Positions 44,262-52,843 of a stretch of 64,000 nt of DNA are shown piece by piece; positions within the stretch are counted from its first letter, which is position 1; each line of letters begins with the position of its first letter. The stretch spans positions 248,001 to 312,000 of the forward strand of contig NZ_MZMU01000002.1 of the NCBI RefSeq assembly GCF_004123835.1, read 5' to 3'. Position numbers and translations under genes: made by a program. This DNA comes from Rhizobium leguminosarum (GTDB taxonomy: Bacteria; Pseudomonadota; Alphaproteobacteria; Rhizobiales; Rhizobiaceae). Under the pieces are notes generated by a model. That model worked only from the letters and a program-made list of their open reading frames with translations. It was not told where the DNA came from and did no database searches.

Positions 44262-45548
44262 TTAGTCGGAGGCTAGATCGACCTCTGGAGAGTGGACCAC
44301 CACGCGGTTGCGGCCGGTCTTTTTGGCAAGGTAGAGGGCCGCATCCGCTTGGCGCTGCATGTGCTCTGCTGACACGAGGTCACCGTTTTGCATCAATATC
44401 GCTAGTCCGATGCTGACAGTGACCCAGGGACCGACACGGGAGCTAGGATTTGGAAGAGACGCCGCTTCTACTCGGCTGCGAATTCTCTCAGCGACCTCCC
44501 CGGCCTCTTGTTCATCAGAGCCTGGGAGAAAGACAAGAAACTCTTCGCCCCCGTACCGGGCGACCTGGTCCCGCTCGTCCCTCATGCTGCTCTGAATGAT
44601 GCCGGCAACTTTCACCAGGCAGCGGTCGCCTTCGGCATGTCCGAGATTATCGTTGAGATGCTTGAAGTCGTCGACATCGCACATCAGCATCGCCGCGCCG
44701 CTCGTTCGTTTCAGGTCCTCATTCCAGAAATGATTTAGCGTTTCCATCATCGAACGCCGGTTGGCGACACCCGTCAACGGGTCGGTCCGCGCCAGCAATT
44801 CCAGCTGCGAGTTGGCGTCGGTAAGCTCCGCGAGGCGACTTCGATCTCGCAACTCAAGCAAGAAAGTCTTCTGAGCGAAGATGGTAGCGGTGCGTCGGGC
44901 AACGACGGTTGCAGCCACACCGCTTGCGAAAAACAGCGTCCCGGCCAGAGCACTTCCCGCTTCGATGTCTGGATTGCGCAGTTGAAACACAAGGTAGATA
45001 CCGAGGGCAGCAGGACCGATCGCCATCGCCCAACCGAGTGGAATCGGAAATATGATAATGGCAGTGACGGCCACAAAAAGCATGATGGTCAAATGCCGCT
45101 CGTAAAACTCGCCACCAGTGTTAACCCCCACCAAGGCGACCGACAGGAGGATGAGAAAAACAGCCGAAAGGAGGAAGACTCCCTGAACCCACAAAGCATG
45201 CGGCCGCAGGAAGGCTATTGCGGCGACAAGAGCCGCAGGGGGAAGGATAGACGCTGGCCAAAGCATCGACATCACGGTTTCGGTCGGCAGCAAGATCGCA
45301 TTGAGGCCTAACGTCAGGACGTCGAGCACGATAACCCAAACCATCCATGCGCGGATGATCTTGGCGGTCCGCGGCCAGGAGCGTTCGCGAAAAAGCTGGG
45401 CCAGTTCCCCATTGAAGTGAATATCACGCGTGCGTCCGCCGAGCAGGCGCTCGACTTGCTCTACAATGGCCGGGCTCAACCTCTGGAGAGGTTTCCGCGA
45501 AGACGCCCTTACCGATTTGATAGGAGCTGTAGTTCGCTCGGTATCCAT
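44262..45548 (-). CDS. Membrane-bound diguanylate cyclase
   Basis: A 428-residue protein with about six membrane spans (residues ~65-220), a short coiled segment, and a GGDEF domain (about 255-420) that makes cyclic di-GMP from GTP. The active motif is RYGGEEF. The RxxD inhibitory site that normally lies just before it is not present (the stretch reads SMRDERDQVARYGGEEF), so product inhibition may be weak. The N-terminal spans would sense an unknown membrane signal. It is a single gene between the ABC operon and the iron region. Confidence 0.88.
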   Translation of the reverse strand: MDTERTTAPIKSVRASSRKPLQRLSPAIVEQVERLLGGRTRDIHFNGELAQLFRERSWPRTAKIIRAWMVWVIVLDVLTLGLNAILLPTETVMSMLWPASILPPAALVAAIAFLRPHALWVQGVFLLSAVFLILLSVALVGVNTGGEFYERHLTIMLFVAVTAIIIFPIPLGWAMAIGPAALGIYLVFQLRNPDIEAGSALAGTLFFASGVAATVVARRTATIFAQKTFLLELRDRSRLAELTDANSQLELLARTDPLTGVANRRSMMETLNHFWNEDLKRTSGAAMLMCDVDDFKHLNDNLGHAEGDRCLVKVAGIIQSSMRDERDQVARYGGEEFLVFLPGSDEQEAGEVAERIRSRVEAASLPNPSSRVGPWVTVSIGLAILMQNGDLVSAEHMQRQADAALYLAKKTGRNRVVVHSPEVDLASD

Positions 45549-45888
45549 GTGTCGGATCTAGGGAGCAGACGACCGGAGGCAAGACGAGCCGCGAATTCCG
45601 CCCCGAAAGACGATATGCTTGCCCTAATGATTTTGTACCAGGGGACGACAGTATGTCGTTAACGTGTCATATCGGGCCAAAGTCTCATTCGTGATAGGCC
45701 GAATTCACGGTTCGATTCCGTTCGAGACCGGCAGGTTGACGGTCGTCTCGGTCCGCAGTTAGGTCCTTCCTCGACGGGACAGAACCGCCTGCGTTGGGCA
45801 ATTCACCTGGCGCAGAACGTTACGAGGCCCCGATGCTACGTGCAACCCCTTCGAGAATGTGGGCACGGAAATTTTATCGATTAAAAGG
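45549..45888. other. Intergenic stretch without a recognised gene
   Basis: About 340 bp with no convincing open frame or ribosome-binding site. A piece around 45705-45735 (ACGG, TTCGATT, CCGT) resembles the T-arm of a tRNA followed by GAG-rich sequence, but the rest of a tRNA is missing. It could be a remnant of an integration event; this is only a suggestion. Confidence 0.3.
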
Positions 45889-45939
45889 TGACTAAAATAA
45901 TCATCTTATGTTGACAAGGCCAATTTCGCTCCATAGGTT
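45889..45939 (+). promoter_or_regulatory. RirA-type iron box and promoter of the receptor gene
   Basis: TGACTAAAATAATCA (45889-45903) fits TGA-N9-TCA, the iron-responsive operator recognised by RirA in rhizobia. Eight bases on, TTGACA (45911-45916), a 17-base spacer and TAGGTT (45934-45939) form a promoter 31 bp before the ATG. RirA bound upstream or over the -35 would repress the receptor and fhuF genes when iron is plentiful. Confidence 0.75.
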
Positions 45940-45970
45940 CCGCCCGCATCCGTGACGTAGGGACCAGGCA

Positions 45971-48142
45971 ATGGCGCGTGTTTTTTTGAATGTTTCTAAT
46001 AATCTACCAACAATTTACAGAGAGACGCTATTTGCCACGACAGCGATCCTCCTGATTGGCGTTGCGGTGCCGCCGGCCTTCGCCCAGACCGCTTCCGCAG
46101 ATGCCAACGCGACTGCGCTGGAACCGATCGTCATTCAAGGTGCAGCCTCTGATAGCAAGACCGACCGGACGTCGGTGACAGCCAAAAACAGCGCCGGCGC
46201 AACCAAGATCAGCACGCCGCTCGTCGAGACGCCGCGTTCGATCTCGGTGACGACGGAGAAGGAAATCGAGCAGCGCGGCGCGCAGACGGTCATCGAGGCT
46301 GTGCGCTATTCGGCCGGCGTGACGACAGGAACGAGCGGCTTCGATCCGCGTTTCGACCAGGTCTACATTCGCGGCTACAACGCCACGACGGTCGGTGACT
46401 ATCGCGACGGATTGCGCCAGCCCTATATCAATTACGGCATGTTCCGCACCGAACCCTATCAGTTGCAGCGGGTCGAAGTGATAAAGGGACCGGTTTCCGT
46501 TCTTTACGGTTCCGGTTCGCCGGGCGGCCTCGTCAACAAGATATCGAAGCTTCCGACCGAGGAGCCGATCCGCGAAGTCGGCATTAGCTACGGCACCGAG
46601 GATCGGGTGCAGGGGATGTTCGATTTCGGCGGGCCGATCAGCGAAGACAACGAGGATTTTCTCTATCGCATCGTCGGCGTCGCCCGCCGCGGCGACACCA
46701 ATTTCGATATTGCCGACGACCGCTATTTGCTAGCGCCGTCCTTTACCTGGAAGCCTGACGAGGGCACATCCTTCACGGTTTACGGCTTGGCGCAGGCAGA
46801 TGAGACCGACTCCAATGTCGGCGCGATCACGACCTTGGACGGCAGGATCCTCGATATCAGGGCGAGCGATCCCGACTATGATTACCAGAAGGTCAAGCAG
46901 CAGCAGGTCGGCTATCAGTTCGAGCATGAATTCGACAACGGCCTGACCTTCCGGCAGAACCTGCGCTATTCGCACCTCGATCTGGAGGCTCGCTACCTCG
47001 GCGTTACCAGCTGGACCGGGACAGTCGCGCATCGTGGCACGAATGCGATCCGGGACGACATGAACGTTTTCCAGGTCGACAATCAACTGGAGGCGAAATT
47101 CGACACAGGCCCGCTTGCGCATACGATGCTGTTCGGGCTCGACTACACGAATCTCCAGTCGAGCTTTGGCTATGGCGCCGGAGCTGCCGATCCGGCATTC
47201 GACTTCGATATCACCAATCCGACCTATGGAGTCTCGGGCGCCACGCCGGATTATAATGTCTTGGCTTCCGATGCCGACATGCGGCAGGTCGGCATTTACG
47301 TCATGGACCAAATCGAGGTCGGAAATTGGCGCTTCAACCTCGGCGGCCGGCAGACCTGGGTGAATCAGACGCGAGATGCGACCTTGCCCACGGTCAGCTC
47401 GGAGGAGGTGGACAAGAACGCCTTCTCCGTACAGGCCGGCGCGCTTTACCTCTTCGACAACGGCATCGCGCCATTCGTTTCCTACGCGACCTCCTTCGAT
47501 CCGGTCACCAACCGATCGGCTACCAACACAATTCTTCCGCCGACGAAGGGCGAGCAATACGAAGTCGGCGTGAAGTACCAGCCTCCCGGCTCGGATATCC
47601 TGCTGTCGGCCGTCGCCTATCACATCGTCGAGCAGAATAAACCGAGGCTCGCCGACCCGTTGACATTTGCCTACGATTCTCAGGGAGAGGTGACCGGAAA
47701 GGGTATCGAGCTTGAAGCCCGCGCGGCGATCGCCGACGGTCTCGATATTATTGCGGCCTATACCTACAACGACTCCGAAGTGACCGGGGGCAACAACGTC
47801 GGAAATACTCCGGCCATCACCCCGACCCATATTGCGAGCCTATGGGCGAACTACACTTTCCAGGAAAGCAACCCCTTCAACGGCCTGTCGGTCGGCGCCG
47901 GCGTCCGCTACATCGGTGAGACCTGGACGGATGTCGCCAACACCTCGAAAAATCCTGCGACTTTCTACGTCGATGCATCGGCCTCCTATGATTTCGGCGC
48001 TGTCGACAAGAAATACGAGGGCCTGACAGCCGCCTTCAACATCCGCAACATAGCCGATGAGCGCGAAACAGTTTGCGAAGAGGGCTTCTGCTATCTCGGC
48101 CAGGGCCGCAACATGACCGGCACCCTGAAGTATCGGTGGTGA
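45971..48142 (+). CDS. TonB-dependent outer-membrane siderophore receptor (FhuA type)
   Basis: A 723-residue TonB-dependent receptor for ferric hydroxamates, probably ferric vicibactin. A signal peptide ends near AFA-QT. The plug domain (about 75-190) has LVETPRSISV and VEVIKGPVSVLYGSGSPGG; the beta-barrel ends in GTLKYRW with a terminal aromatic residue, as required for assembly. No N-terminal signalling extension (FecA-like STN domain) is present, so it does not itself signal to the sigma factor RpoI. The downstream fhuF-like gene begins 3 bp after the stop. An iron box precedes it. Confidence 0.93.
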   Translation: MARVFLNVSNNLPTIYRETLFATTAILLIGVAVPPAFAQTASADANATALEPIVIQGAASDSKTDRTSVTAKNSAGATKISTPLVETPRSISVTTEKEIEQRGAQTVIEAVRYSAGVTTGTSGFDPRFDQVYIRGYNATTVGDYRDGLRQPYINYGMFRTEPYQLQRVEVIKGPVSVLYGSGSPGGLVNKISKLPTEEPIREVGISYGTEDRVQGMFDFGGPISEDNEDFLYRIVGVARRGDTNFDIADDRYLLAPSFTWKPDEGTSFTVYGLAQADETDSNVGAITTLDGRILDIRASDPDYDYQKVKQQQVGYQFEHEFDNGLTFRQNLRYSHLDLEARYLGVTSWTGTVAHRGTNAIRDDMNVFQVDNQLEAKFDTGPLAHTMLFGLDYTNLQSSFGYGAGAADPAFDFDITNPTYGVSGATPDYNVLASDADMRQVGIYVMDQIEVGNWRFNLGGRQTWVNQTRDATLPTVSSEEVDKNAFSVQAGALYLFDNGIAPFVSYATSFDPVTNRSATNTILPPTKGEQYEVGVKYQPPGSDILLSAVAYHIVEQNKPRLADPLTFAYDSQGEVTGKGIELEARAAIADGLDIIAAYTYNDSEVTGGNNVGNTPAITPTHIASLWANYTFQESNPFNGLSVGAGVRYIGETWTDVANTSKNPATFYVDASASYDFGAVDKKYEGLTAAFNIRNIADERETVCEEGFCYLGQGRNMTGTLKYRW

Positions 48143-48145
48143 TAC

Positions 48146-48934
48146 ATGGCGGCGGAGACGAATGGAGCGCTCCAGCCGGCGACGTTGATCGCTGAACACC
48201 CCGTCGCTCATCAGGCCGTCGATCTAGACGCCCTGGTGGGCGACGGTCCGTTCTCCTATTGCGGTGGCAAGCTCGTCAGTTCCCCACCGCCGGCCAGCAC
48301 CGTCATTCCCTGCAGGGATCTTTGCGACCGAGCGATCTTCGACGAGATCGTTGACCGATATGCGCAAAAATTTTCAGGCAGCGACCGTCGTGCGATCGTC
48401 TCCATGTGGACGCTCTACTATTTCAGCATGCTGACCATCGCCCCCAGCGTCCATATGTTCGTGCACCGCATCGGACTGCCGCTGGGGATCGATCGGCTTT
48501 CGCTCGTCTGCAACGAACAGACAGGCGAACCGGAAGCATTCGTGATGTCCGGAGGGCCCAAAGTGACCACCGATCCGGCCGCTGAGCTTCACCGGCTGAT
48601 GCGCGGTCACGCCGAACCTCTCGTCGCGGCGATTGCCGCCAACGCCGGCGTCGCTCCGAAGCTCCTCTGGAACAATGTTGCGGCCTATCTCTCCTGGATT
48701 CTGAAAGAGATCGCTCATCGCCATGAGCCTGACCTCGTCGAAGGCGGCCTGGCGCTGCTGGAAGACACTCAATGGCCGGGCGGCGGGCGCAACCCGATGT
48801 TCGGCATGATCCGCATGGCGCGCCAGCAATGCGGGCTCGAATTCGTGCGCCGGAAAGTCTGCTGCCTGCGCTATAATCTGCCGGGCGTCGGCGGCTGCGG
48901 CGAAGCCTGCCCGCTGCCGGAGGGGCGCCACTAG
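48146..48934 (+). CDS. fhuF: FhuF-like ferric siderophore reductase
   Basis: A 262-residue cytosolic protein of the FhuF family, [2Fe-2S] proteins that reduce and so release iron from hydroxamate siderophores. The C-terminus has the family cysteine cluster VCCLRYNLPGVGGCGEAC: CC-x10-C-x3-C, one residue more than the CC-x10-C-x2-C of E. coli FhuF. The core MWTLYYFSMLTIAP region also fits. It is co-transcribed with the receptor gene (3-bp gap). The ABC permease genes of this uptake system (fhuCDB) are not in the window. Confidence 0.85.
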   Translation: MAAETNGALQPATLIAEHPVAHQAVDLDALVGDGPFSYCGGKLVSSPPPASTVIPCRDLCDRAIFDEIVDRYAQKFSGSDRRAIVSMWTLYYFSMLTIAPSVHMFVHRIGLPLGIDRLSLVCNEQTGEPEAFVMSGGPKVTTDPAAELHRLMRGHAEPLVAAIAANAGVAPKLLWNNVAAYLSWILKEIAHRHEPDLVEGGLALLEDTQWPGGGRNPMFGMIRMARQQCGLEFVRRKVCCLRYNLPGVGGCGEACPLPEGRH

Positions 48935-49017
48935 CTCCTATCGTCCGCCGCGTGCAGAGACGGGTGCCCTGCGCACCAGTTATTGCCAATGCGCGCCAAG
49001 CAGAAAGTCTCGTCGTC

Positions 49018-49509
49018 TCAAAGCGTAGCCTCACCTGCCTCGACGTCGGCGAGTGGCTTGACCATGAACAGGCATGGATGGTCCTCGTGCCAGAGCTTTG
49101 CAAAGACCTCCGCCCGCACAAAGCCGTTCCGGTCATAGAAGCGCCGCGTCGCCTCGAATTGCGGTTCGTCGAGGCCGCGCGGGGCGAGCGTCTTGACCGT
49201 CAGCAGCCGCGCACCCGATTCATGGCCGAAACGTTCGGCCGCATCGATGAGATGGCGTCCGGCGCCGCGACCGTGATGTTCGGGTCGTGTCGCGATCAGC
49301 GCGATCTCGACGGCGCCGGGCGGGTGCGGCTTCAAGGCCATCAACGCGGTCACGACATCCGCTTCGACATAGCCGAACACCGGCAGATCTTCGATCGCCT
49401 GGGCGCTCGCTTCGATAACCTCAGGTTCTGAAAACCAGTCGGGCAAAGCCCCCATGATCGATCGGCAGAGCTCCGCCTTGCCGGTCTGGATCTCAACTGT
49501 TCTTCCCAT
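49018..49509 (-). CDS. GNAT-family acetyltransferase, candidate VbsC
   Basis: A 163-residue GNAT protein. The acetyl-CoA loop is visible as RPEHHGRGAGRHLID (consensus Q/RxxGxG/A), followed by the C-terminal FYDRNGFVRAEVF typical of the fold. The start at 49509 has GGAGG ten bases upstream; the frame is open to 49557 but over the iron box. It is divergent from rpoI. In R. leguminosarum, vbsC was reported as iron-repressed but RpoI-independent, and VbsC acetylates the vicibactin unit; a gene behind this iron box fits. Only context supports VbsC; a housekeeping acetyltransferase is possible. Confidence 0.62.
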   Translation of the reverse strand: MGRTVEIQTGKAELCRSIMGALPDWFSEPEVIEASAQAIEDLPVFGYVEADVVTALMALKPHPPGAVEIALIATRPEHHGRGAGRHLIDAAERFGHESGARLLTVKTLAPRGLDEPQFEATRRFYDRNGFVRAEVFAKLWHEDHPCLFMVKPLADVEAGEATL

Positions 49510-49540
49510 TTTTTCTCGCCTCCGATCGGTCGATTTAAAC

Positions 49541-49566
49541 TTGACTCCTGTTATCACCTTAAAATA
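49541..49566 (+). promoter_or_regulatory. RirA-type iron box between candidate vbsC and rpoI
   Basis: TGACTCCTGTTATCA (49542-49556) fits TGA-N9-TCA. It overlaps TTGACT (49541-49546), a -35 for the plus strand, with ATAGAC or TAGACA 17-18 bases later. This would make rpoI iron-repressed through RirA, the published arrangement for this sigma factor. The site is also upstream of the divergent acetyltransferase gene. Confidence 0.72.
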
Positions 49567-49672
49567 GACACTGCAATCAAATCGTGTACTTCAGCTCAAA
49601 AAAGGAGCCCAAGACCGAACCGGCCAGCAACGACAGCGCCTGATTTTCCATTTGTAAAAAGGGTACAGGACA

Positions 49673-50332
49673 ATGCACGCATTGCATCGTGATGTGAACG
49701 GAAATGCCGTGGTCAACGCCATGATCGAAAACAAGGACAAGCTCCTTAAAACGATTGAAAGCGTTGTCAAATCAAAGTCATATTCCGAGGATATCTTTCA
49801 AGATGGAGTCATTAAAGCCTATGGGGTCAAAACCGACGACATTCGTTGCCCGATCGGCTACGCCTTCCGGATGGTCTACAATCTCGCACTCGATGAGAGC
49901 CGCCGGCGACGCCAGAAGATGAACAACCATAGGTCGATAGACCAGATTCAAGAGATCACGGCGCCCGTCCCCACCGTGCTCGACCAGCTCGTCGCTGCCG
50001 AGACCCTGCGCAATGTGCTTGCCTCGCTCGAGGCGCTGCCGAAGCGAACCAACGATGCCTTCATTCGCCATCGCCTCAACGGCGTGCCGCAGAAGGATAT
50101 TGCCGCCGAACTCGGCGTCTCAAGGACCCTCGTCAACTTCATGATCAAGGCGGCAGAGGAACATTGCCATCTGGCGATCGCCGAACCTGCCTTCCGCCCC
50201 GATCATGCACACCGACAGGAGCCTAGCGTTTCGCCGCGTGCAGCGCCTGCTGCAAATCGCTCCAAAGCAGTTCCGGCTCTTCCAGGCCAACGGCGAAACG
50301 AACCGTCTGCTCGCTCACGCCGAACCGGATGA
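49673..50332 (+). CDS. rpoI: ECF sigma factor RpoI for siderophore genes
   Basis: An extracytoplasmic-function sigma factor (219 residues as read). Sigma-2 covers about residues 20-85 (DIFQDGVIKAYGV, YAFRMVYNLALDESRRRR) and sigma-4 about 115-170 (LPKRTNDAFIRHRLNG, IAAELGVSRTLVNFMI). It resembles the PvdS/FecI iron group. RpoI of R. leguminosarum directs vbsGSO and vbsADL. The last ~47 residues (from FRPDHAHRQEPS) run antisense across the 3' end of vbsL for 110 bp and are very polar, so the ancestral stop may have been lost. No FecR-like anti-sigma gene follows. Confidence 0.9.
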   Translation: MHALHRDVNGNAVVNAMIENKDKLLKTIESVVKSKSYSEDIFQDGVIKAYGVKTDDIRCPIGYAFRMVYNLALDESRRRRQKMNNHRSIDQIQEITAPVPTVLDQLVAAETLRNVLASLEALPKRTNDAFIRHRLNGVPQKDIAAELGVSRTLVNFMIKAAEEHCHLAIAEPAFRPDHAHRQEPSVSPRAAPAANRSKAVPALPGQRRNEPSARSRRTG

Positions 50333-51410
50333 AGGAGGTCATCCGGTCGGGGATCTGCAGCGCGACCTTGGCGGGGACCACCAGCGTTTCTGGCCCCCCC
50401 CAGCTGACACCGAGGCGGATGTCGCGAAGGCTATTCACAAAACGTGCGACATCGATATCGGGATTGAGGTCGAAGGCAAACAGCCCGGCATAACCCGTCA
50501 GCGTCGCCCGCCCCGGATGGTCCTGAAATGCCGGGTGTCGAACGCGTGCGATCGCGGGATGCTCCTTCAGCCGGTCGGCCAGCAAAAGTCCGCTGCGCTC
50601 GTGCTCCTTCAGACGGACACGCAGCGTGCGCATGCCGCGCAACAGCAGCCAGGCTTCGAACGGTGACAGTTTGGCTCCGACATAGGGGTAGGATGTCGCA
50701 TTGATCCTGGCGATGGCCTCTTTCGAGCCGACGACGACGCCGGCGACCGTATCGCTGTGACCGCCGAGATATTTCGAGGCGGCGTGAATGACGATATCGA
50801 CACCATGCTGGATCGGTTTCTGAAACAGCGGCGTTGCCCAGGAATTGTCGATGATGGTGGTAACACCGGCCTCCTTTGCCATGGCCGACAGCGCCGCAAT
50901 GTCCTGAAGCTCGAAGACGAAGGATGTGGGGTTTTCAAGGTAGAGCAGCTTGGCACCCGACAGCGCCTTGCGGACCTCGTCGTGGTCGGCGGGATCGACG
51001 AAATCCACCGCGACACCGAGCCTGGCAAGCAGTTTCACCAGAAGGCGGTAGACATCGTTATAGAGATGGCGGACCGCAACGACCCGGTCTCCCGCCTCAA
51101 CAAGACTGAGAATTGTCGATGTAATGGCGGCCGTTCCGCTGGAGAAGGCACGTCCATCCTCTGCGCCCTCGAGGCGGGCGACCAGGAGTTCGAATTCGCG
51201 GACCGTCGGATTGTCGCCACGCGAATAAATGTAGTTGCGCGTGCGGCCGGCGAAAACATCCTCCATCACCTCGTAACTGTCGTAAGTGAAGAGCGACGTT
51301 TGGAAGATCGGCGGAGACACAGCGTTGAATGCCGCCGGATCGACAGGCGTAAAGAGATCGTCAGCGACCGCATGGGCGCCAAGGTCGTGCGGGTTGATCG
51401 ACTGGTTCAT
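50223..51410 (-). CDS. vbsL: VbsL: PLP enzyme of the cystathionine gamma-synthase fold, proposed epimerase
   Basis: A 395-residue PLP-dependent enzyme. The PLP lysine is in HAASKYLGGHSD, and other family motifs are GDNPTVREFE, FSSGTAAI and ENPTSFVFE. In the vicibactin model VbsL converts the L-ornithine residue to the D form, unusual because epimerisation is normally done by a synthetase domain. It is the last gene of vbsADL, 11 bp after vbsD. Its 3' end overlaps rpoI on the opposite strand. Without the siderophore context it would be called a methionine or cystathionine lyase. Confidence 0.86.
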   Translation of the reverse strand: MNQSINPHDLGAHAVADDLFTPVDPAAFNAVSPPIFQTSLFTYDSYEVMEDVFAGRTRNYIYSRGDNPTVREFELLVARLEGAEDGRAFSSGTAAITSTILSLVEAGDRVVAVRHLYNDVYRLLVKLLARLGVAVDFVDPADHDEVRKALSGAKLLYLENPTSFVFELQDIAALSAMAKEAGVTTIIDNSWATPLFQKPIQHGVDIVIHAASKYLGGHSDTVAGVVVGSKEAIARINATSYPYVGAKLSPFEAWLLLRGMRTLRVRLKEHERSGLLLADRLKEHPAIARVRHPAFQDHPGRATLTGYAGLFAFDLNPDIDVARFVNSLRDIRLGVSWGGPETLVVPAKVALQIPDRMTSFIRFGVSEQTVRFAVGLEEPELLWSDLQQALHAAKR

Positions 51411-51421
51411 GGGTCATCCTC

Positions 51422-52843
51422 TCATGGACAAAAGCTGGGATATGGACGGATGGAGGTCAGATGGTCGGCAGAGCGCTGCCGGAGCGCGCTGAGCGTCCTC
51501 GCCAGGCAGACGGCCGACAGCAGGCCGGTCAAGGCCGAGGCCAGGAACATTGCTGCCAGCAAACCTGAAAAGCCGAAGAACGGCGGCAGAAGAGCCAGCA
51601 GCGGAAAGAGAAGATAGCCATTCTGCGCCAGACCGATGACAACCGCCGCTTTCGGTCTGCCCTGGGCCTGGAAGAGGATCAGCACCGTTTGCCGCAGGCC
51701 GAACAGCAGAAGGGGAAGATGGGTCGCAATGATCGCCTGCGCTGCGATCCCGATCACCACTGCGTCGCCGGTGAAGAACGAGGCAAGCTCTTCGGAGAAA
51801 ACGAGCGCCCCCAACCCGTATGCTCCACTCACCGCACTGGTGACCACTGTGAGGATACGGGCTGCCGACAGCATCCTGGCTGTGTCGCCTCGACCCCAGG
51901 CAAAGCTCAGGATCGACTGGGCTCCGAGTGAGATGCCGATGACGGGGAGGGTTCCGACCGCCAGCAGCCGCAAGGCAATCCCGACGCCGGCAATGCCGGC
52001 TTCTCCGTGATAGGTGCCGGCGAGCGATACCACGGCCGCAATCGCGCCTGCGGTTGCGAGACTGGTCAGCGTCGTCGGTGCGCCCACAGCAAGGACAGGT
52101 CTGAGATAACCGATATCTCCCCACCGCCAGCCAAACGTCAGCCGGACCGTGCCAAGTCGCCTGGCGTGGTAGGCAGCATAGATGCAAAGCGCGACGAGCT
52201 GGGACAGGATGGTTGCGATTGCAACGCCCTGCAGGCCGAGGCCGAAGCCAAAGATCATGATCGGGTCGAGGATCATGTTCAGCGCAAAGCAGGCAACCAG
52301 CGTCCACATGCTGAAGCGGGCATTGCCCTCTGCGATCGCCAGGAAATCGAGAATAATCTGCGCCATCGTCAGCGGCACCGAGACCGCAACGATCATCAGA
52401 TAATGTTGTGCGAGCGGCTGAAGGGCAGGCGTGGCGCCGAACAGCAGCAAATCTGGAAATGCGACGATTGCGATGGCACTTGCCGCGCCGAAAACGACGC
52501 CGGCAGCAAGACTGATCGAGGCAATGGCGCCGGCCCGGGATCGGTTGCCGGCTCCGAGCGTGCGTCCGACCTCCGTTGCGACACCGACGCCGATCCCCTC
52601 GCCAAAGGCGGCGATGAGCATGAGGACCGGCAGGACGATCATGATCGCCGCGATCTGGTCTTCACCGATCATCCCGACGAAGATCATGTTGATCGTGTGA
52701 TGGGCGGCATTGATCGACAGGCCGAACATGGCCGGCAGTCCGAGCCGAAGCAGCAGCCTGAGAAGCTCAGGACTGGCAAGGTCTTCCGGTGCGAGACGCT
52801 GCCGTCTCCGGAAGCTGCCGCTGACGTCGCTCATATCGTTCAT
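51422..52843 (-). CDS. vbsD: VbsD: MATE-family exporter, probable siderophore efflux
   Basis: A 473-residue integral membrane protein with about twelve spans and MATE-family sequence (LGLPAMFGLSINAAHHTINM, AAFGEGIGVGVATEVGRTLG, PVIGISLGAQSILSFAWGRG). MATE proteins export molecules using Na+ or H+ gradients. Placed between vbsA and vbsL in one operon, it most likely exports vicibactin. The start 52843 overlaps the stop of vbsA by 4 bp; the longer frame is vbsA sequence read out of frame. Confidence 0.86.
   Translation of the reverse strand: MNDMSDVSGSFRRRQRLAPEDLASPELLRLLLRLGLPAMFGLSINAAHHTINMIFVGMIGEDQIAAIMIVLPVLMLIAAFGEGIGVGVATEVGRTLGAGNRSRAGAIASISLAAGVVFGAASAIAIVAFPDLLLFGATPALQPLAQHYLMIVAVSVPLTMAQIILDFLAIAEGNARFSMWTLVACFALNMILDPIMIFGFGLGLQGVAIATILSQLVALCIYAAYHARRLGTVRLTFGWRWGDIGYLRPVLAVGAPTTLTSLATAGAIAAVVSLAGTYHGEAGIAGVGIALRLLAVGTLPVIGISLGAQSILSFAWGRGDTARMLSAARILTVVTSAVSGAYGLGALVFSEELASFFTGDAVVIGIAAQAIIATHLPLLLFGLRQTVLILFQAQGRPKAAVVIGLAQNGYLLFPLLALLPPFFGFSGLLAAMFLASALTGLLSAVCLARTLSALRQRSADHLTSIRPYPSFCP

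Noticed and set aside
45700..45740. tRNA-like T-arm
   Set aside because: Only a four-pair stem and loop can be drawn; acceptor, D and anticodon arms are missing, so it is not called a tRNA gene.
45840..45970. RpoI promoter before the receptor gene
   Set aside because: No TAAAC-N16-CGTC arrangement is found; the region instead has an iron box and an ordinary promoter.
49557..49600. RpoI self-promoter before rpoI
   Set aside because: A TAAAA and a CGT are present, but with 18 bases between them and the wrong fifth base, so autoregulation is not supported.
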